From contig CM054113.1 of assembly GCA_028673005.1 (NCBI GenBank), forward strand, positions 212,961,504 through 213,025,503: DNA of 64,000 bases, written 5' to 3'. Source of the DNA: Tanypteryx hageni (lineage: Eukaryota > Arthropoda > Insecta > Odonata > Petaluridae). This document shows, piece after piece, positions 34,021 through 45,132 of this stretch (positions are counted from its first letter, which is position 1; each line of letters starts with the position of its first letter). The translations under genes and the position numbers were made by a program. The notes under the pieces are model-generated. The model saw only the letters and a program-made list of their open reading frames with translations. It was not told the origin of the DNA and searched no databases.

Positions 34021-35321
34021 TAAAATCAGGGTTATTAATAAATAAAATTTTGATAACCAACAGCATTTAAATATAAATAAGTTTACTTACAATGCAATTT
34101 GATTGTAATTTTTAACTAAGATTATCGAATTAATTTGCAAAATTACATCCACTACATAATAAAAACCTTACATGCTGGGACTTAAATCCACATTTGACGA
34201 TTGTTTTCTGTATGATAATCCTTTGATGAATCCTCTTTCTTGTTAGTACACGTCTTTCGGAATCTGGTTCCAGTACACAGTAGGGCAATTTGTTAGGGAT
34301 AATCCACTTTCGAGGCAGGAAATCGCTTCGAGGGGAGTCAGTGCATGATCGCGTGCATAAGCTGCGCGGCCTACTCCCTGGAGAGGAAGCTGGTGTTGGA
34401 GAGAGGACAGCGGAAGGGAATACAAAGTATATACATTGTAGAGTTTCGAACATAATATGTAACTGGCAAAGTAGAGTATTAAATAGGAAAAATGAAAGGA
34501 AGTACAGCAATTTCCTTTAAACTTGAGTTATACAAAAATCGTCATCATCAACGTCCCAGTCCCAATGTCATAGAAAAAACTTTTTATAAGCGTATTTTTA
34601 GCGCCCCTCGAAAGCGGCACCTCCCTGCCTCGCAGAACTCGATTACCGCCTCCCGCCAGCTACGAACTCGACCGTTTTATTAAGAAGCAGATATAAGTTT
34701 TTGGGAATATAAAAAAAAGAAGATTACTATAATACATTCTATTAATTATAAAACAATTCTGAACCCAAATTTATATAATTATTTATATTTTAATCTTGTC
34801 TCAGGTGGTGAGTTGTCTGCATTTTACGATTGTCTGAACAACTCTGCATCACACACATATTTTTTCTACATGGCCAACATGCGATATTTTTAATAATCGG
34901 CAAATTGTTGCTATTTAGGCTCTTTTGGCGATGACATTTACCATACGAGATATCAAGGATTAAAGAATGCAATGCTGAAAATGTATATTTTGCATTAGGA
35001 TTCCGCTTACTCAAGTCATAATTGCAGTTAGGATTTGGAAGTTGACAATGTCTCGGGTATCTGTTTTGTTAAGCCGAGGGTCATATATGTTCCTAAGATC
35101 TATAGATAAGGTGAGTGAAGCTTCCAAAATCTGAGTAAACAGACTGTTTGGGAGGTGCTGCACTCAAGCTCCAATCGACTTTTACAGCTCCAAAGTATAC
35201 AATAAATACCAACCCGCCTTGTGAGAAATTCATGTCCTTTGTTTTCCTGATATTTTCTTTTTCGGTTTTCACGTATTTTTTTACCATCAGCAATTTCTCT
35301 TTTCAGAAGAGATTTGGTATG
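34021..35321. other. no recognisable gene
   Basis: Two balanced-composition patches (34310-34420 and 34600-34680) in AT-rich sequence. Short frames on both strands lack family features. Probably remnants of unclassified insertions within the piggyBac nest. Confidence 0.35.
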
Positions 35322-36724
35322 AAGGTACGTTCACACTATATACATGTATATGACAAATCCATATACAAGTATAAGATGTCCTAGATTTGTATATGATTTA
35401 GTATATACAAATATAATACAAGTATAAATTTTTGAAGCGTTCACATTGGTTAGACAAGTCAGTAGACAATATGTCCTTGAACAAGGAATATCTGTTCATT
35501 TGTGCTGCTGCAAATTATGTAATCAACAACCAAGTAGCAAAAAAGAAGAAACGTCAAAGGTGGATAAGAAATTTTTTGCGCAAAAGAAGTAGCCAGGGTG
35601 CATATAAATCAATAATGAATGATTTAACAAGAGAGGAATGATGCACACAGCATGCATGCATACATGCGAGGCAGAGGTGTTCTTTGTGTGTTATGCAATC
35701 ATGTCAAAATAGATATAATATTAATGGCTTAGTATTATGTCTAAGAAATGAAAAATGATGGGCCAATAGTGATGCCAAGGAAATAACGAATATTTGATTC
35801 ACCGATTTATTTCCTAATCACTTGTAATTAATAAAACAATAGACAATTATTTAAAACAAATCTCACTCAAATAGTTGCAGTATAACCTTTATGTTCACGT
35901 TCATTCTTTAATAGTATATTACCCATTTCTTTTCACTTACAAACACTGTGTATACATAAAGAAAACAGATGTATTTACGTTCATTTATTGGTCATAGATA
36001 ATCCATTTCCCTTCATTTACCAAATGTTGCGTGCGCACGAAAGATAACTTAATTAGGTATTTACAGCAGATATTGTTTGCTTCAATTGTCACGAAGATTG
36101 TTTTCATTGAGAACAATTAAAAACATGGGAAAATTCAAGTGAATTACAACAGATGCTATTTGGTCAGTTCTACAATTTTGGTTGAAAACTTTTTGTTATA
36201 AGTGGTATTTTGCGAGATGTAATGAAAAGTTCATTATTTGTCACTTGTAAAGTAACACTCCTGATTATGCTACGTAAACCATTTATATAATTTACTTTGC
36301 CTTTATGTCTTAAATACCAAATTTCATTAATATCCATCAAGTACTTTCAGAGATGAAACATGCGGACAGACAAACGGACACAACCTGAATATAAGGCGTT
36401 ATTTTTTTACATTTTGGTAAAGTACGCCTAAAAATCAAAAACAATATTTTGTCATACACGAACTCAACACTACCGCACATAAACAACATAGAGTGACGAT
36501 GACATATGATTTAGATCCTAAAGCGCATGCACAAGTTGGTGGATAAATCCAAGTTTCCCATTCGGTGCAGAAGCTTCAGATTTGTATACGACTTGTTGTA
36601 TATAGTATAGGACATGAAGAAATCTTGGACTTGTCTTATACAAAGCCTATACATTTCTAGATTTCTGTCTATACCTGTATAAGATTTGTACATACCATAC
36701 ACATATATAGTGTGAATGCACCTT
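35322..36724 (+). mobile_element. Harbinger-type derivative, 1.4 kb, with TIRs
   Basis: Left end AAGGTACGTTCACACTATAT; the right end read inward is AAGGTGCATTCACACTATAT. Inside both ends are families of GTATA/TATAC steps. The coding remnant at 35432-35641 supports Harbinger. The expected 3-bp target duplication could not be confirmed. Confidence 0.75.
35432..35641 (+). pseudogene. Harbinger transposase N-terminal stub
   Basis: A 69-codon frame; a likely start is the internal Met of MSLNKEYLFICAAANYVINN, after an ATG at 35432. It contains KKKRQRWIRNFLRKRSSQGA and YKSIMNDLTREE, matching the conserved opening of Harbinger nucleases (RRWWVRPWLxxRxxxGAYxxLLxEL). It stops after the Glu-Glu and no catalytic domain follows in any frame, so the element is a deletion derivative that has kept only the N-terminal box of a protein normally about 350-400 residues long. 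Confidence 0.7.
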
Positions 36725-37655
36725 AAGAGTAAATGTCAGCTCATGTCACTCAAACCTAAGGAAGGTCCTCCGCTAGTGTGATTCAGAGCACATTGAAGCA
36801 AAAATAACTATCATAAAGGGAAGTTGCTTGAGATGCCTCATTGGTTCGGAAAACAGCAAATACACTCTCCTGGTTATAAAGCTTTTGAAGTGGGACTAAA
36901 CATTCCTCCGCATTTCAAAATTTACCATGTAAGAAAAACTATAAAAAAGAATTATGAAATGCAGCCACGAGAAGGTGAATTACAAAGCAGAAAATTTGTT
37001 TAATCATTTAATTATGATTACAATAATAATGGTTAATTTTATTGATTAATTTTGATTATTTTCTTCATATTATGTGATTACTGAATTCACCAAAATAATA
37101 AATAAAAACCTTTTACTTGAAAACATTGTCATTAACAGTTTATGAGCTGTGATTATTTTCTAATGTTTAGGCACTTCCAGATGAGCTGGAGATTCGAAAT
37201 TTTTTTCTTAGGTAGAATTTTGTGCAAAACCGACTAGAAAAACGAAAATCTTGAAAAAGTGCAACAATGCGGCCGCTAAAAATTCGCAATTGTTTCAACA
37301 AAATTTCAAGGTTTATGTATTTCCGAATGTGCCACGGAGTTGAAATTTTTTTAATAAGTAGAATTCTTAAAAAACGAAATAGGGATTATACAAATTATGA
37401 TATTTTAATTTGTTTGGCAGAAAAAATTCTTAAAGTTTAAACAAATAGGTATATGTTTAGATGCTACAGGGTGAGTTAGAAAGCTGAAAGTTTTAAGTTA
37501 TTTAGAGTTTAATCTATAAAAACTAATAAACATTTCAATACATACATGAAATTTTATTGCGGCCGTTAAAACCAAATATTTCTCATGATGAAATATCTCT
37601 GAAAAATTAATGTTTTTTCAAGGTGAGATGAAATGCTTGCAGTATGCAAACACAT
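36725..37655. repeat. AT-rich stretch with weak internal repeats
   Basis: No gene. Similar blocks occur near 37180-37240 and 37335-37375 (GAAATTTTTTT... TAGAATT) and GCGGCCG occurs near 37270 and 37560, suggesting degenerate tandem units of roughly 150-290 bp. Confidence 0.35.
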
Positions 37656-37659
37656 TCTA

Positions 37660-37662
37660 CTA

Positions 37663-37698
<36 letters not shown>

Positions 37699-38165
37699 TG
37701 CGTCACTTTACGTTACTCTTTCGCTGAAGAAGGGCATAGGCCCGATAAGCTTGCGTGTTTTTTGTCTTTTTGTGTTTGTGTGTTTCACGTGTCTCTTCGA
37801 CGCCCCCAGCAGCCTGCCAGCTTGGTCCTCAACTTGGTAAGTGTCCGCTGGGCTTCCCTCAACACCTTGTTGCCACCCTCATCACTACCTTTTCTTTTCC
37901 TTTAGTTAATATATATATATATATATATGGATGTCAACAAGGTGTTGGGATGAGGATGAGTTCTCTCTCTGTAGCTGATGAAGGAATAATTCCGAAAGCT
38001 TCTACGTTTGTGATGTTTCTGTGTTTTAGTGTTCTTTTACGTGTGTCGCTTCGACATCCCCGGGGCCTCGCCAACCTGAAGTCGTCTCATTGGTGAGTGT
38101 TCACTGGGTTTCCTCATCCCAACACCTTGTTGACATCCATATAACCTTTCCTTTTCCATAAGCTG

Positions 38166-38243
<78 letters not shown>

Positions 38244-38387
38244 CAACTTACGGAAAAGGAAAGGTAAAATGAATATATGGATGTCAACAAGGTGTTGGGA
38301 TGAGGAAACCCAGTGAGCACTCACCAATCAGACGACTTCAGGTTGGCGAGGCCCCGGGGTTTCCTCATCCCAACACCTTGTTGACAT

Positions 38388-38424
<37 letters not shown>
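37660..38424. mobile_element. Penelope-like terminal-repeat fragments in a palindrome with (TA)n
   Basis: Several copies of one unit lie head-to-head, separated by (TA)n tracts. GATGTCAACAAGGTGTTGGG occurs forward near 37930 and 38281 and in reverse near 38116 and 38367. CCCCGGGGCCTCGCC with CAACCTGAAG near 38057 pairs with its complement near 38340-38358. A diverged unit at 37700-37900 carries GCTGAAGAAGGGCATAGGCC, and 37971-37997 has GCTGATGAAGGAATAATTCC followed by GAAA. Such CTGATGAAGG-CCGAAA blocks resemble those in Penelope-like elements. That family call is inference; no Penelope coding region is present. Confidence 0.45.
38163..38243. repeat. (TA)n microsatellite, about 80 bp
   Basis: Uninterrupted TA dinucleotides at the centre of the palindrome. 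Shorter tracts lie at about 37664-37695, 37907-37928 and 38388-38423. Confidence 0.95.
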
Positions 38425-38427
<3 letters not shown>

Positions 38428-38809
38428 GTGGTCCATATTTTTAAGTTTTGGAAAACTGCAGGGGGCACGTTTTCAATCTGTTCCATTATGAAAAAAATAA
38501 TTTTGGTAAAATTAGGTTAGTTTTGAATAATATTTAGGGGTCGCTACCAAGATCTGAAAAATCGCAATATATCATAATGCTGAACATAGGTGCACCCACT
38601 TTTAAATTAGTTTCGATTTTAAACTTATTTTAATTGAATTGTGAATTGTAGATACATAGTATTGAAAATTGTGATGCAGCACCCATTGGTCAATGTTATG
38701 CAATACTGCAATAGATATAACCTTTCAGATGTACCCCTCAGAAATCCTGCATAAGTCCACTTGCAGGAGCACACTTTTTGTTATGTAATAGTCCATATCA
38801 GGTCTTTTG

Positions 38810-38918
38810 GAAGAATCTAGAACTGTCCAGAACATTATCCTTCATAAACAATCTTAAATGTTCTAGAACCTTCTGTAATGATGTAGAACCTTCCAGTACG
38901 TTCTAGAACCTTCTGGAA
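38810..38918 (+). promoter_or_regulatory. heat-shock element cluster
   Basis: A GAA/TTC alternation on a 5-bp grid: TTCTAGAACCTTCTGGAA at 38901-38918 is a perfect four-pentamer heat-shock element. TTCTAGAACCTTC at 38861-38873 is a perfect three-unit one. GAACCTTC at 38886-38893 adds two more. A weaker set with GAA at 38810, 38820 and 38830 lies upstream. 38859-38918 forms three 20-bp tandem units. HSF trimers are known to bind such arrays. Confidence 0.8.
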
Positions 38919-38935
38919 CAATCTATGGCCTAAAC

Positions 38936-38971
38936 TATATAAGCAGCCCACCTAGTGCAGTGTGTTCAGTT
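38936..38971 (+). promoter_or_regulatory. TATA box and initiator
   Basis: TATATAA at 38936-38942 and the arthropod-type initiator TTCAGTT around 38968 (A as +1), about 32 bases apart, which is the canonical spacing. The heat-shock elements end 18 bases upstream of the TATA box. Confidence 0.75.
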
Positions 38972-39088
38972 GTCATCAGGCTGCCAAAGAGTGCAGTTCA
39001 GCCAAGGGTTTTCTCCCATAAAGTTGCTGTGTAGAGACTCAAGTGAACCTGACTCGTAGGAGATTACAATACAGCGCACTCCCAGTTT

Positions 39089-39177
39089 GTAAGTTTTGTA
39101 CTGCGTTCTGCTGAACACCAAAAAATAAACTAATGACAACAGAAGTAAGTTAGCTAATTTTTTCACTTTACTTTCAG
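39089..39177 (+). other. candidate 5'-UTR intron of the unassigned transposon
   Basis: Donor GTAAGTTTTG at 39089 and acceptor TTTACTTTCAG ending at 39177, preceded by a pyrimidine-rich stretch. Its length of 89 bases is plausible for an insect intron. The coding start lies 19 bases after the acceptor. Confidence 0.4.
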
Positions 39178-39195
39178 GTTTACTTTTATGAAGAA

Positions 39196-41421
39196 ATGGC
39201 TACTGTTAGTCCTACTACCCGTAAAATGACGAATGTTTGGCTAATTGGACTACAATCACGTGAAATACCTGAAAATAAGCTACCTTCAAAGTGAGAGGTA
39301 ATGGCTTATTTTTTCATTTGCATCTGACTGGAAAGAAAACTTTTCGAGAAAGTGCGACTGTAGCTGCCGAAGCTGCCATTGGGATTTGGGATATAGCACG
39401 GATCCTTACTCGGCTTCGAAAACACGTAATTGCAGCTGTTGAAAAAATCTTCCATGACAGGCAGAAGCTGAAGAAAAGATCCAAAACACTGTTTGAAAAA
39501 GAAACTGCTTTCAGTAACGGCCTCTATGAGCTTTTTGATATTGAACATGCAGAGGCACTATCCATGATCAAAAAAGAAGATCAAGAGTTTCTTCTGGCTC
39601 AGAGGGAAAAAGGGCAGCGAGGAAAGATGGCTGGAGTTGACAAGGCTCTAGAACAGCAAGAAGCTAGAAGAAGGGAGCGAGCCAAGAAATATCAAGACCA
39701 CCTTGAGAAGAGTAGAAAGGAAACAGAAACCAAACCTATAACTTTGTGCTCCTCATCCTCCAGCAGTGATTCTGAGGAGGTGAAACGGAATAATCATCAG
39801 AGTAGTTAATCTGCTGAACTGGAACACGCATCTCTTAGAGAGCCTTCTCGAAAAAGAGTAAGGAAGCAATTTATTACACCAGGCTTGGCAGCTGTACTGG
39901 ATCTTACAAAGGTGAGTGACAGAAGAGCCACTGTGTTGCTTTATGCTGCTGGAGAAAGTCTGGGGCAAGACAGGTCCAAATTCACAGTAAATCGTTCCTC
40001 AATTCGAGTAAGTCGCATTCAGCAAAGGGAAGCAACAGCTAAACAAATAATCTCTCAATTTAATCCATCAGTTCCGTTAGTTGTGCATTGGGATGGCAAG
40101 CTGCTGCCAGATCTTACTGGAAAGGAAGTAGTTGATCGTCTTCCTATTTTAGTCAAAGGTGATGGGGTAGAACAACTGCTCGGTGTTCCAAAAATTGCGG
40201 CTGGAACTGGATTGGAAATGGGCAAGGCTGTTGTTGAAACTTTGGAAATGTGGAATCTAGCAGAGAAAGTGAAAGGAATGTGTTTTGACACTACTGCGTC
40301 AAATACTCGAAGAAAAAATGGAGCATGTCTTTGAATTGAAAAGAAATTAGACAAGAACCTTCTCTACATTCCCTGCAGGCACCACATATAGGAGCTGGTA
40401 CTGGAAGCTGTCTTCTCTGTCATCGTAAGTTCATCAGCGAGCCCAGAAATACTAATCTTCAAGCGATTTCAAGCTCATTGGATGTCACTGGATAAGTCCG
40501 AATACAGAACTGCACTTGATGATGAGTTCACTGCCAGTGCTGTTGCCGATATTAAAGACAAAATAATCACTTTTGCTAGACCAATTGAACCAGCAGCAAC
40601 CTCACGATGATTACAGAGAACTCCTGGAAATCTCTATCACCTTTCTTGGAAGTGAACCTTCTCGTGGAATTAGATTTCTTGCTCCTGGTGCAATGCATAA
40701 GGCTCGCTGGAAGGCCAAAGCCATTTATGCTATCAAACTGTGGATGTTCAAAGGACAGTTTCCATTGAAGACAAAAGAGGAAGCTGGGATAAGGGACATA
40801 GCAATTTTTGTTGTGAGATTCTATTTGAAGGCGTGGTTTCAAGCTGCACTTCCAACTGCTGCACCTTTAAATGACCTGATTCTGTTGAAGAACCTCCAAC
40901 AGTACAAGACTACAAACTCAATAGTTGCCAACTCTGCTCTGAAGAAGCTTGCTCATCATCTGTGGTACCTCAGCGAAGAGCTGGTTGCCCTTGCTTTCTT
41001 TGATAAAAAAGTATCAATAGATACAAATGCCAAATTGATTCATGCTCTCCAAAATGATGGTAATGAGGACCACTCAAAGAGAGTGACTGTCGATCTGGAT
41101 AGCATCTTGGAGAAAAATTTGGACTATTTTGTGTCAGCCAACACTTTGAGGTTTTTCGACATACTTGGTCTTGACTCGAAATTCACAGAATTGGATCCCA
41201 AACTCTGGGCTTCTGATGGGAACTACATAGCCACAGGAAAGTACATCAGGTCTATCAATTGCATTAACGATACGGCAGAATGCAGAGTTGCCCTGATCGG
41301 GGAATACAATCGATTACACACCCAGGGTGAACAGCAAAAGCAATTTCTTCTGCAGGTTGTCAGCGATCATCGGAGGAGATATCCAGACTTTGCAAAGGGA
41401 ACACTTGCCACAAACAATTAA
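39196..41421 (+). pseudogene. transposase-like protein of unassigned family, three stops and two frameshifts
   Basis: Start at ATG 39196 (MATVSPTTRKMTNVWLIGL). A frameshift near 39292 leads to the helical, basic region KKTFRESATVAAEAAIGIWD and ELFDIEHAEALSMIK, then a Ser/Glu linker. In-frame stops fall at 39807, 40332 and 40387. The core has SVPLVVHWDGKLLPDLTG, GVEQLLGVPKIAAGTG, KGMCFDTTASNT and IPCRHHI. HWDGK and CFDTT look like the first two acids of an RNase H-like nuclease, and CRHH resembles the CxxH of hAT enzymes. A frameshift near 40573 leads to the last 283 codons (HKARWKAKAIYAIKLWMFKG, KKLAHHLWYLSEELVALAFF). About 740 codons. I recall similar uncharacterised proteins in invertebrate genomes but no formal superfamily. 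Confidence 0.65.
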
Positions 41422-41659
41422 TATACCACTGTGTCAGTATTGTTATGTTCATCATGTGACAATGTAGCATGGAAATTACCAACTGTCAATTTTATATGCT
41501 TTGTACTGTATTCCATTTTGTTTAAAATAAAGAAAACTAAATGTTTCAAACTTTGGTAGCAACCTCTAAATTTCATCTAAAATTTACCAAATTTTGGGAA
41601 TATTATTTTTTTAAATATTGGAACAAGATAGGTTGGTGCCCCTATTCAAAATAAAACAT

Positions 41660-43330
41660 TCAATAGGAATGGTATTCCCGGAAACGTAGACCCAAACACA
41701 ACCCTGGGTTGTCTTGGCAATCGGGACAAAAGGTGGCCACATTTTTCCTCACCCCTTTCTTTAGGCATATCCTGCACCTTTTTCTTTGCAGCCGTCTGTT
41801 TTCTGATTGAATTGGCAAGTGCATGCGGCTCTGTGTAATGGGATGTGGGACTTCTTGGGGTCTGTTTTTATATACAAGGGCAACAATTACTTTCTCCCGG
41901 AAATCATGTAGCATTAATTGTTCCCGACTGTACTTATTATAAAGGCAGTGAGCATTGTTCATCATTACCTGGAAGAAATGAACACCCAGCTTCAAATACC
42001 ACCACAAAGACTTTTTGCCACATGGATAATAGGACAGCAATTGATCCACCCTATCTACTTCACCCATGAATTTATTATATTGTGCCACAGCATTTGGCTT
42101 TTTGGAAATCAGCCCTTTCCTATTCCTTGCTGTTACCATTTGGGTCCATGTTCTGAGGAAATAATCAAAACTTCCCTCCTATCACACCATTTCAAAACAC
42201 AGACCCCATCCTGGCTAAATAGGGACTCTATTTGTTGTCTTTTCAGTTTCTTTTTAATAACTTCCTTAGGATTTCCCTTACGGGTAGACCTAAGAGTTGA
42301 ATAAACATTACTTTTTGGTAGGTCGTGAGACAACTGCACATTGCTATAAAAGTTGTCCATGTACACTGCATGCCCAACACCAGCATAATCGGACATCGGA
42401 CATGAACGATCTTTTCTGCATTCCCAGGCTCCCCGACATCTCTGTCTTTCGACCCAGCATATACAATACAATTTAAGACTAAACCATTTGGTTCCATTAT
42501 CATATATACTTTGATTCCATATTTGTGGCATTTGTTTTGAATGTATTGTCAAAAGAACAGCCTACCCCTCCAGAGAACCATTGATTCGTCCAAACTCATC
42601 TCCTTATGGGGATAATAAATTTTCTTCATATTGTTAGTAAATAGGGTCATTAGCGGACAGATTTTATACAAAACATCTTCAGAAATAGGTTCTCCTTCAT
42701 CGGGGTTGCGGGCAAAGTGCAAAGCTCTTAAAATTACCATAAAGCAGTCACGTGACATATTTTTGGAAAATACGGGAAAATCATAAAGCCTGTCTTTCCT
42801 CCAGCAACTCTGAATACGATTAATTCTTATATTTCCCATATGAAAAAGAAGTCCCAAAAACACTTCCAATTCACCCCTTGTCAGTTCACTCCAAGAAGTG
42901 ATATGTGCCCCTGCTCCTGATGATTTAAAGAATATATTTTCTGCATTAATGTTTGTTTCCCGAATGATTAAATCAAATACTTCATTTGATAATAGCAATT
43001 CAAAGTAGGAAAGAGGGTTAGGACCGGGGTTTTCTACTTTCAGGACTGGGTTTCCTGTGAAGGACTACTTGGGAAGGGAAGGTTTGTCCACTTGCCAAAC
43101 AATGGGAGAAACAGTGGTCGTACTAACGGTTCCTAAGGGGTGAGGAACAATGACAGACCTGCTTCATCCCAACCATCATCAGACTCCTCCTCCGCCTCAT
43201 CACCAACAGAGAAATCCGATTCGTCATCGGAGAAATCGGAATTATCCAAAATTTTAAGGAGTTCCTCGTCCAACATTTTCCCGGTTTCCATTTTCTACAT
43301 CCTTGACCACCCGTGGTCGAATGAGTCGGT
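41660..43330 (-). pseudogene. piggyBac transposase 1
   Basis: An acidic N-terminus (KILDNSDFSDDESDF) near 43270-43170 is separated from the core by stops around 43000-43140. From about 43020 there is PLSYFELLLSNEVFDLIIRE, SWSELTRGELEVFLGLLF and PHKEMSLDESMVLWRGRL (first catalytic Asp). A frameshift near 42550 and another near 42420 lead to GHAVYMDNFYSNVQL (second Asp). A further shift near 42135 leads to MGEVDRVDQLLSYYPCGKKS (third Asp). It closes with the Cys-rich finger CRICLKKGVRKNVATFCPDC ending at the stop at 41660. All three Asp residues are kept, but four or more lesions inactivate it. Confidence 0.85.
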
Positions 43331-43667
43331 GGATCTGACATTTCTAAAACGAAATAAATTAAATTAATAAAAAGTCCATAATATTTTGTCTAGAAAGTTT
43401 AAGATAACAAATAATAATACTTACTTTTCGTCAATAGGTTGAACTTCTTGTTCAATTGATAACGACAGCAGCTGAAGGATTAAGAATCTGCAACAAAATT
43501 AAAACTTGCTATATTATTAAACCAAAGAAACAAAATGAATACTTAAAAGTGATATAACTAGTGCTTAAGATAAAAGGAGGATAATTACCTTAACTTGAAA
43601 GATTGTTGTCTATAACAAAGATAAAAGTAGGCGCAATCTGAATCTGCAAACAAAATTTTAGAACAAT

Positions 43668-44573
43668 GGGTCGAGAGAATAAAAAATAAGCAAATGCTTA
43701 TGTTTAAGATTTCCCTCACTTTTTAAGCAAATGCTTAATTTGGGGTGAATAAAAAATAGCATTTGCTTTTGCTAGAAAGAATAAGCATTTGCTTATTTTT
43801 AGGAATTTTCTTAAGCATTTGCTTAAAATTGTGTGAATAAAACCGAGCTTTTGCTTAATGCTTTAAGCATATGCTTAAACTTTTTTAAGTGAGGTAAAGG
43901 GTTTGCTAAAATATTTCCAGGTACTCTATTTTGATGATAATTGATCCTAAATATAAATATGGTAATTTATGGTGACACAAAAGGTTAAAAAAATACGAGA
44001 AAAGTTTCAACAACCAACGGTTTTAAAAATTTATATCGTTTCTCTGAAGAAAATGTTAAGTACCTATATTTGAAATCTGTTACTCGGAGAATATCAAGAG
44101 AGACCTGGCGGGGTACTGTCTTTCAAACAGAAGATAGAAATATTTTTAAGGTACTTAAGTGATGTAAGATAGAAATATTTGTGGCGTCCAAAATCACTAT
44201 AATGGCAAAAGACTGGATAAAATTACTATAACTAATTGAATAAAAATACACCCATGATTTGTGATATTATCGAATTCAGTTATAAAAGAAATAGTTTTAA
44301 AAAATTATTACCCAATATATTTATGTTTTTAGTTTGAAATTCAACTATGTAAAACTTTATATGTAAACAAAAACAAGTGAAGGAAGAGTTGCAAAGAGCT
44401 TTCTTCCGTAAAATTTAAGCACTTTCTTAAAACTGAGTAGCAAATGCTTATAAGCAAAAGCAAACTTATATTCACTCAATATGAATCAAATGCTTTTAGC
44501 ATTTCCGTATGCTTTAAGCAAATGCTTATGCTTAATGCTTTAAGCATTTGCTTAGTTTTTATTCACTCGACCC
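43668..44573. mobile_element. 906-bp MITE packed with a 13-bp palindrome
   Basis: The left end GGGTCGAGAGAATAAAAAAT and the right end read inward GGGTCGAGTGAATAAAAACT are followed in both cases by AAGCAAATGCTTA. AAT flanks both ends (43665-43667, 44574-44576). The motif AAGCAAATGCTTA, its complement TAAGCATTTGCTT or close variants occur about ten times within 200 bases of each end, while the central 500 bases lack it. No coding capacity. A 3-bp duplication would fit Harbinger-like elements but the class is not proven. Confidence 0.8.
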
Positions 44574-44766
44574 AATAAATCTAATACACAACATGTAAAA
44601 GTAATATAAATGAGATAAATAATACTACCGAGAATATTTCTAACAAATACTTACACTATGTCGATAAAATTCTTTCGTGGACGAATGCGGTACCGGTAAG
44701 GTAACTCCGAAAAAAATTAGAAATCTAAATAGAAAAACTCCTGAAATGTGCGAAATACATTATATG

Positions 44767-44767
<1 letters not shown>

Positions 44768-44829
<62 letters not shown>
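44768..44829. repeat. (TA)n microsatellite, about 62 bp
   Basis: Uninterrupted alternating T and A. The open frames that cross it encode only Tyr-Ile repeats and are not genes. Confidence 0.95.
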
Positions 44830-44831
<2 letters not shown>

Positions 44832-45132
44832 TCTCCTACTAAGAAACACTTCAGATAATTTATATTATTAAAAACAAAAACGATAAAATAGTGACTTACC
44901 TTAAACACTGGCTTTCGGAAGGTTGGAAGAAAAAATAGTGGGCAGACATTGAAACGATGCTATCCAATACGAAGCTAGCGAGATACTGTTACAAAAGCAT
45001 AAACAGCATGCGGGTCATGGATGCGATTGTTGGTCCCGCTGTCAAAAGAAATATTCGGGTGGCTCACACAGTCGCCAGCCCCTCCGTAGAATCTCGGGTG
45101 GCCGCACATGTGAGTCGTCCGCACTGAATGTG
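44830..45132. mobile_element. right subterminal region of the piggyBac-type insertion
   Basis: The GC-richer stretch 44940-45130 leads to the terminus, reading inward CACATTCAGTGCGGACGACT. No ORF. Confidence 0.55.

Larger units (their letters stand above)
38424..41662 (+). mobile_element. 3.2-kb DNA transposon of unassigned family
   Basis: Long diverged terminal inverted repeats (about 100 bp or more). The left end carries GGGGGCACG near 38460, CTGTTCCATTATGAAAAAAA near 38478 and AGGGGTCGCTACCAA near 38532. The right end, read inward from about 41650, carries AGGGGCACC, CTTGTTCCAATATTTAAAAA and AGAGGTTGCTACCAA. The right end lies directly at the stop codon of the piggyBac transposase (41660), into which it inserted. 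It encodes the broken protein at 39196-41421 and has its own promoter at 38801-38971. Confidence 0.75.

Noticed and set aside
37633..38096. Two open frames of 90 and 113 codons
   Set aside because: They run through the palindromic repeats and (TA)n and share no protein similarity; the DNA-level repeat explains them.
44677..44908. Open frames across (TA)n on both strands
   Set aside because: Encode only Tyr-Ile repeats from the microsatellite.
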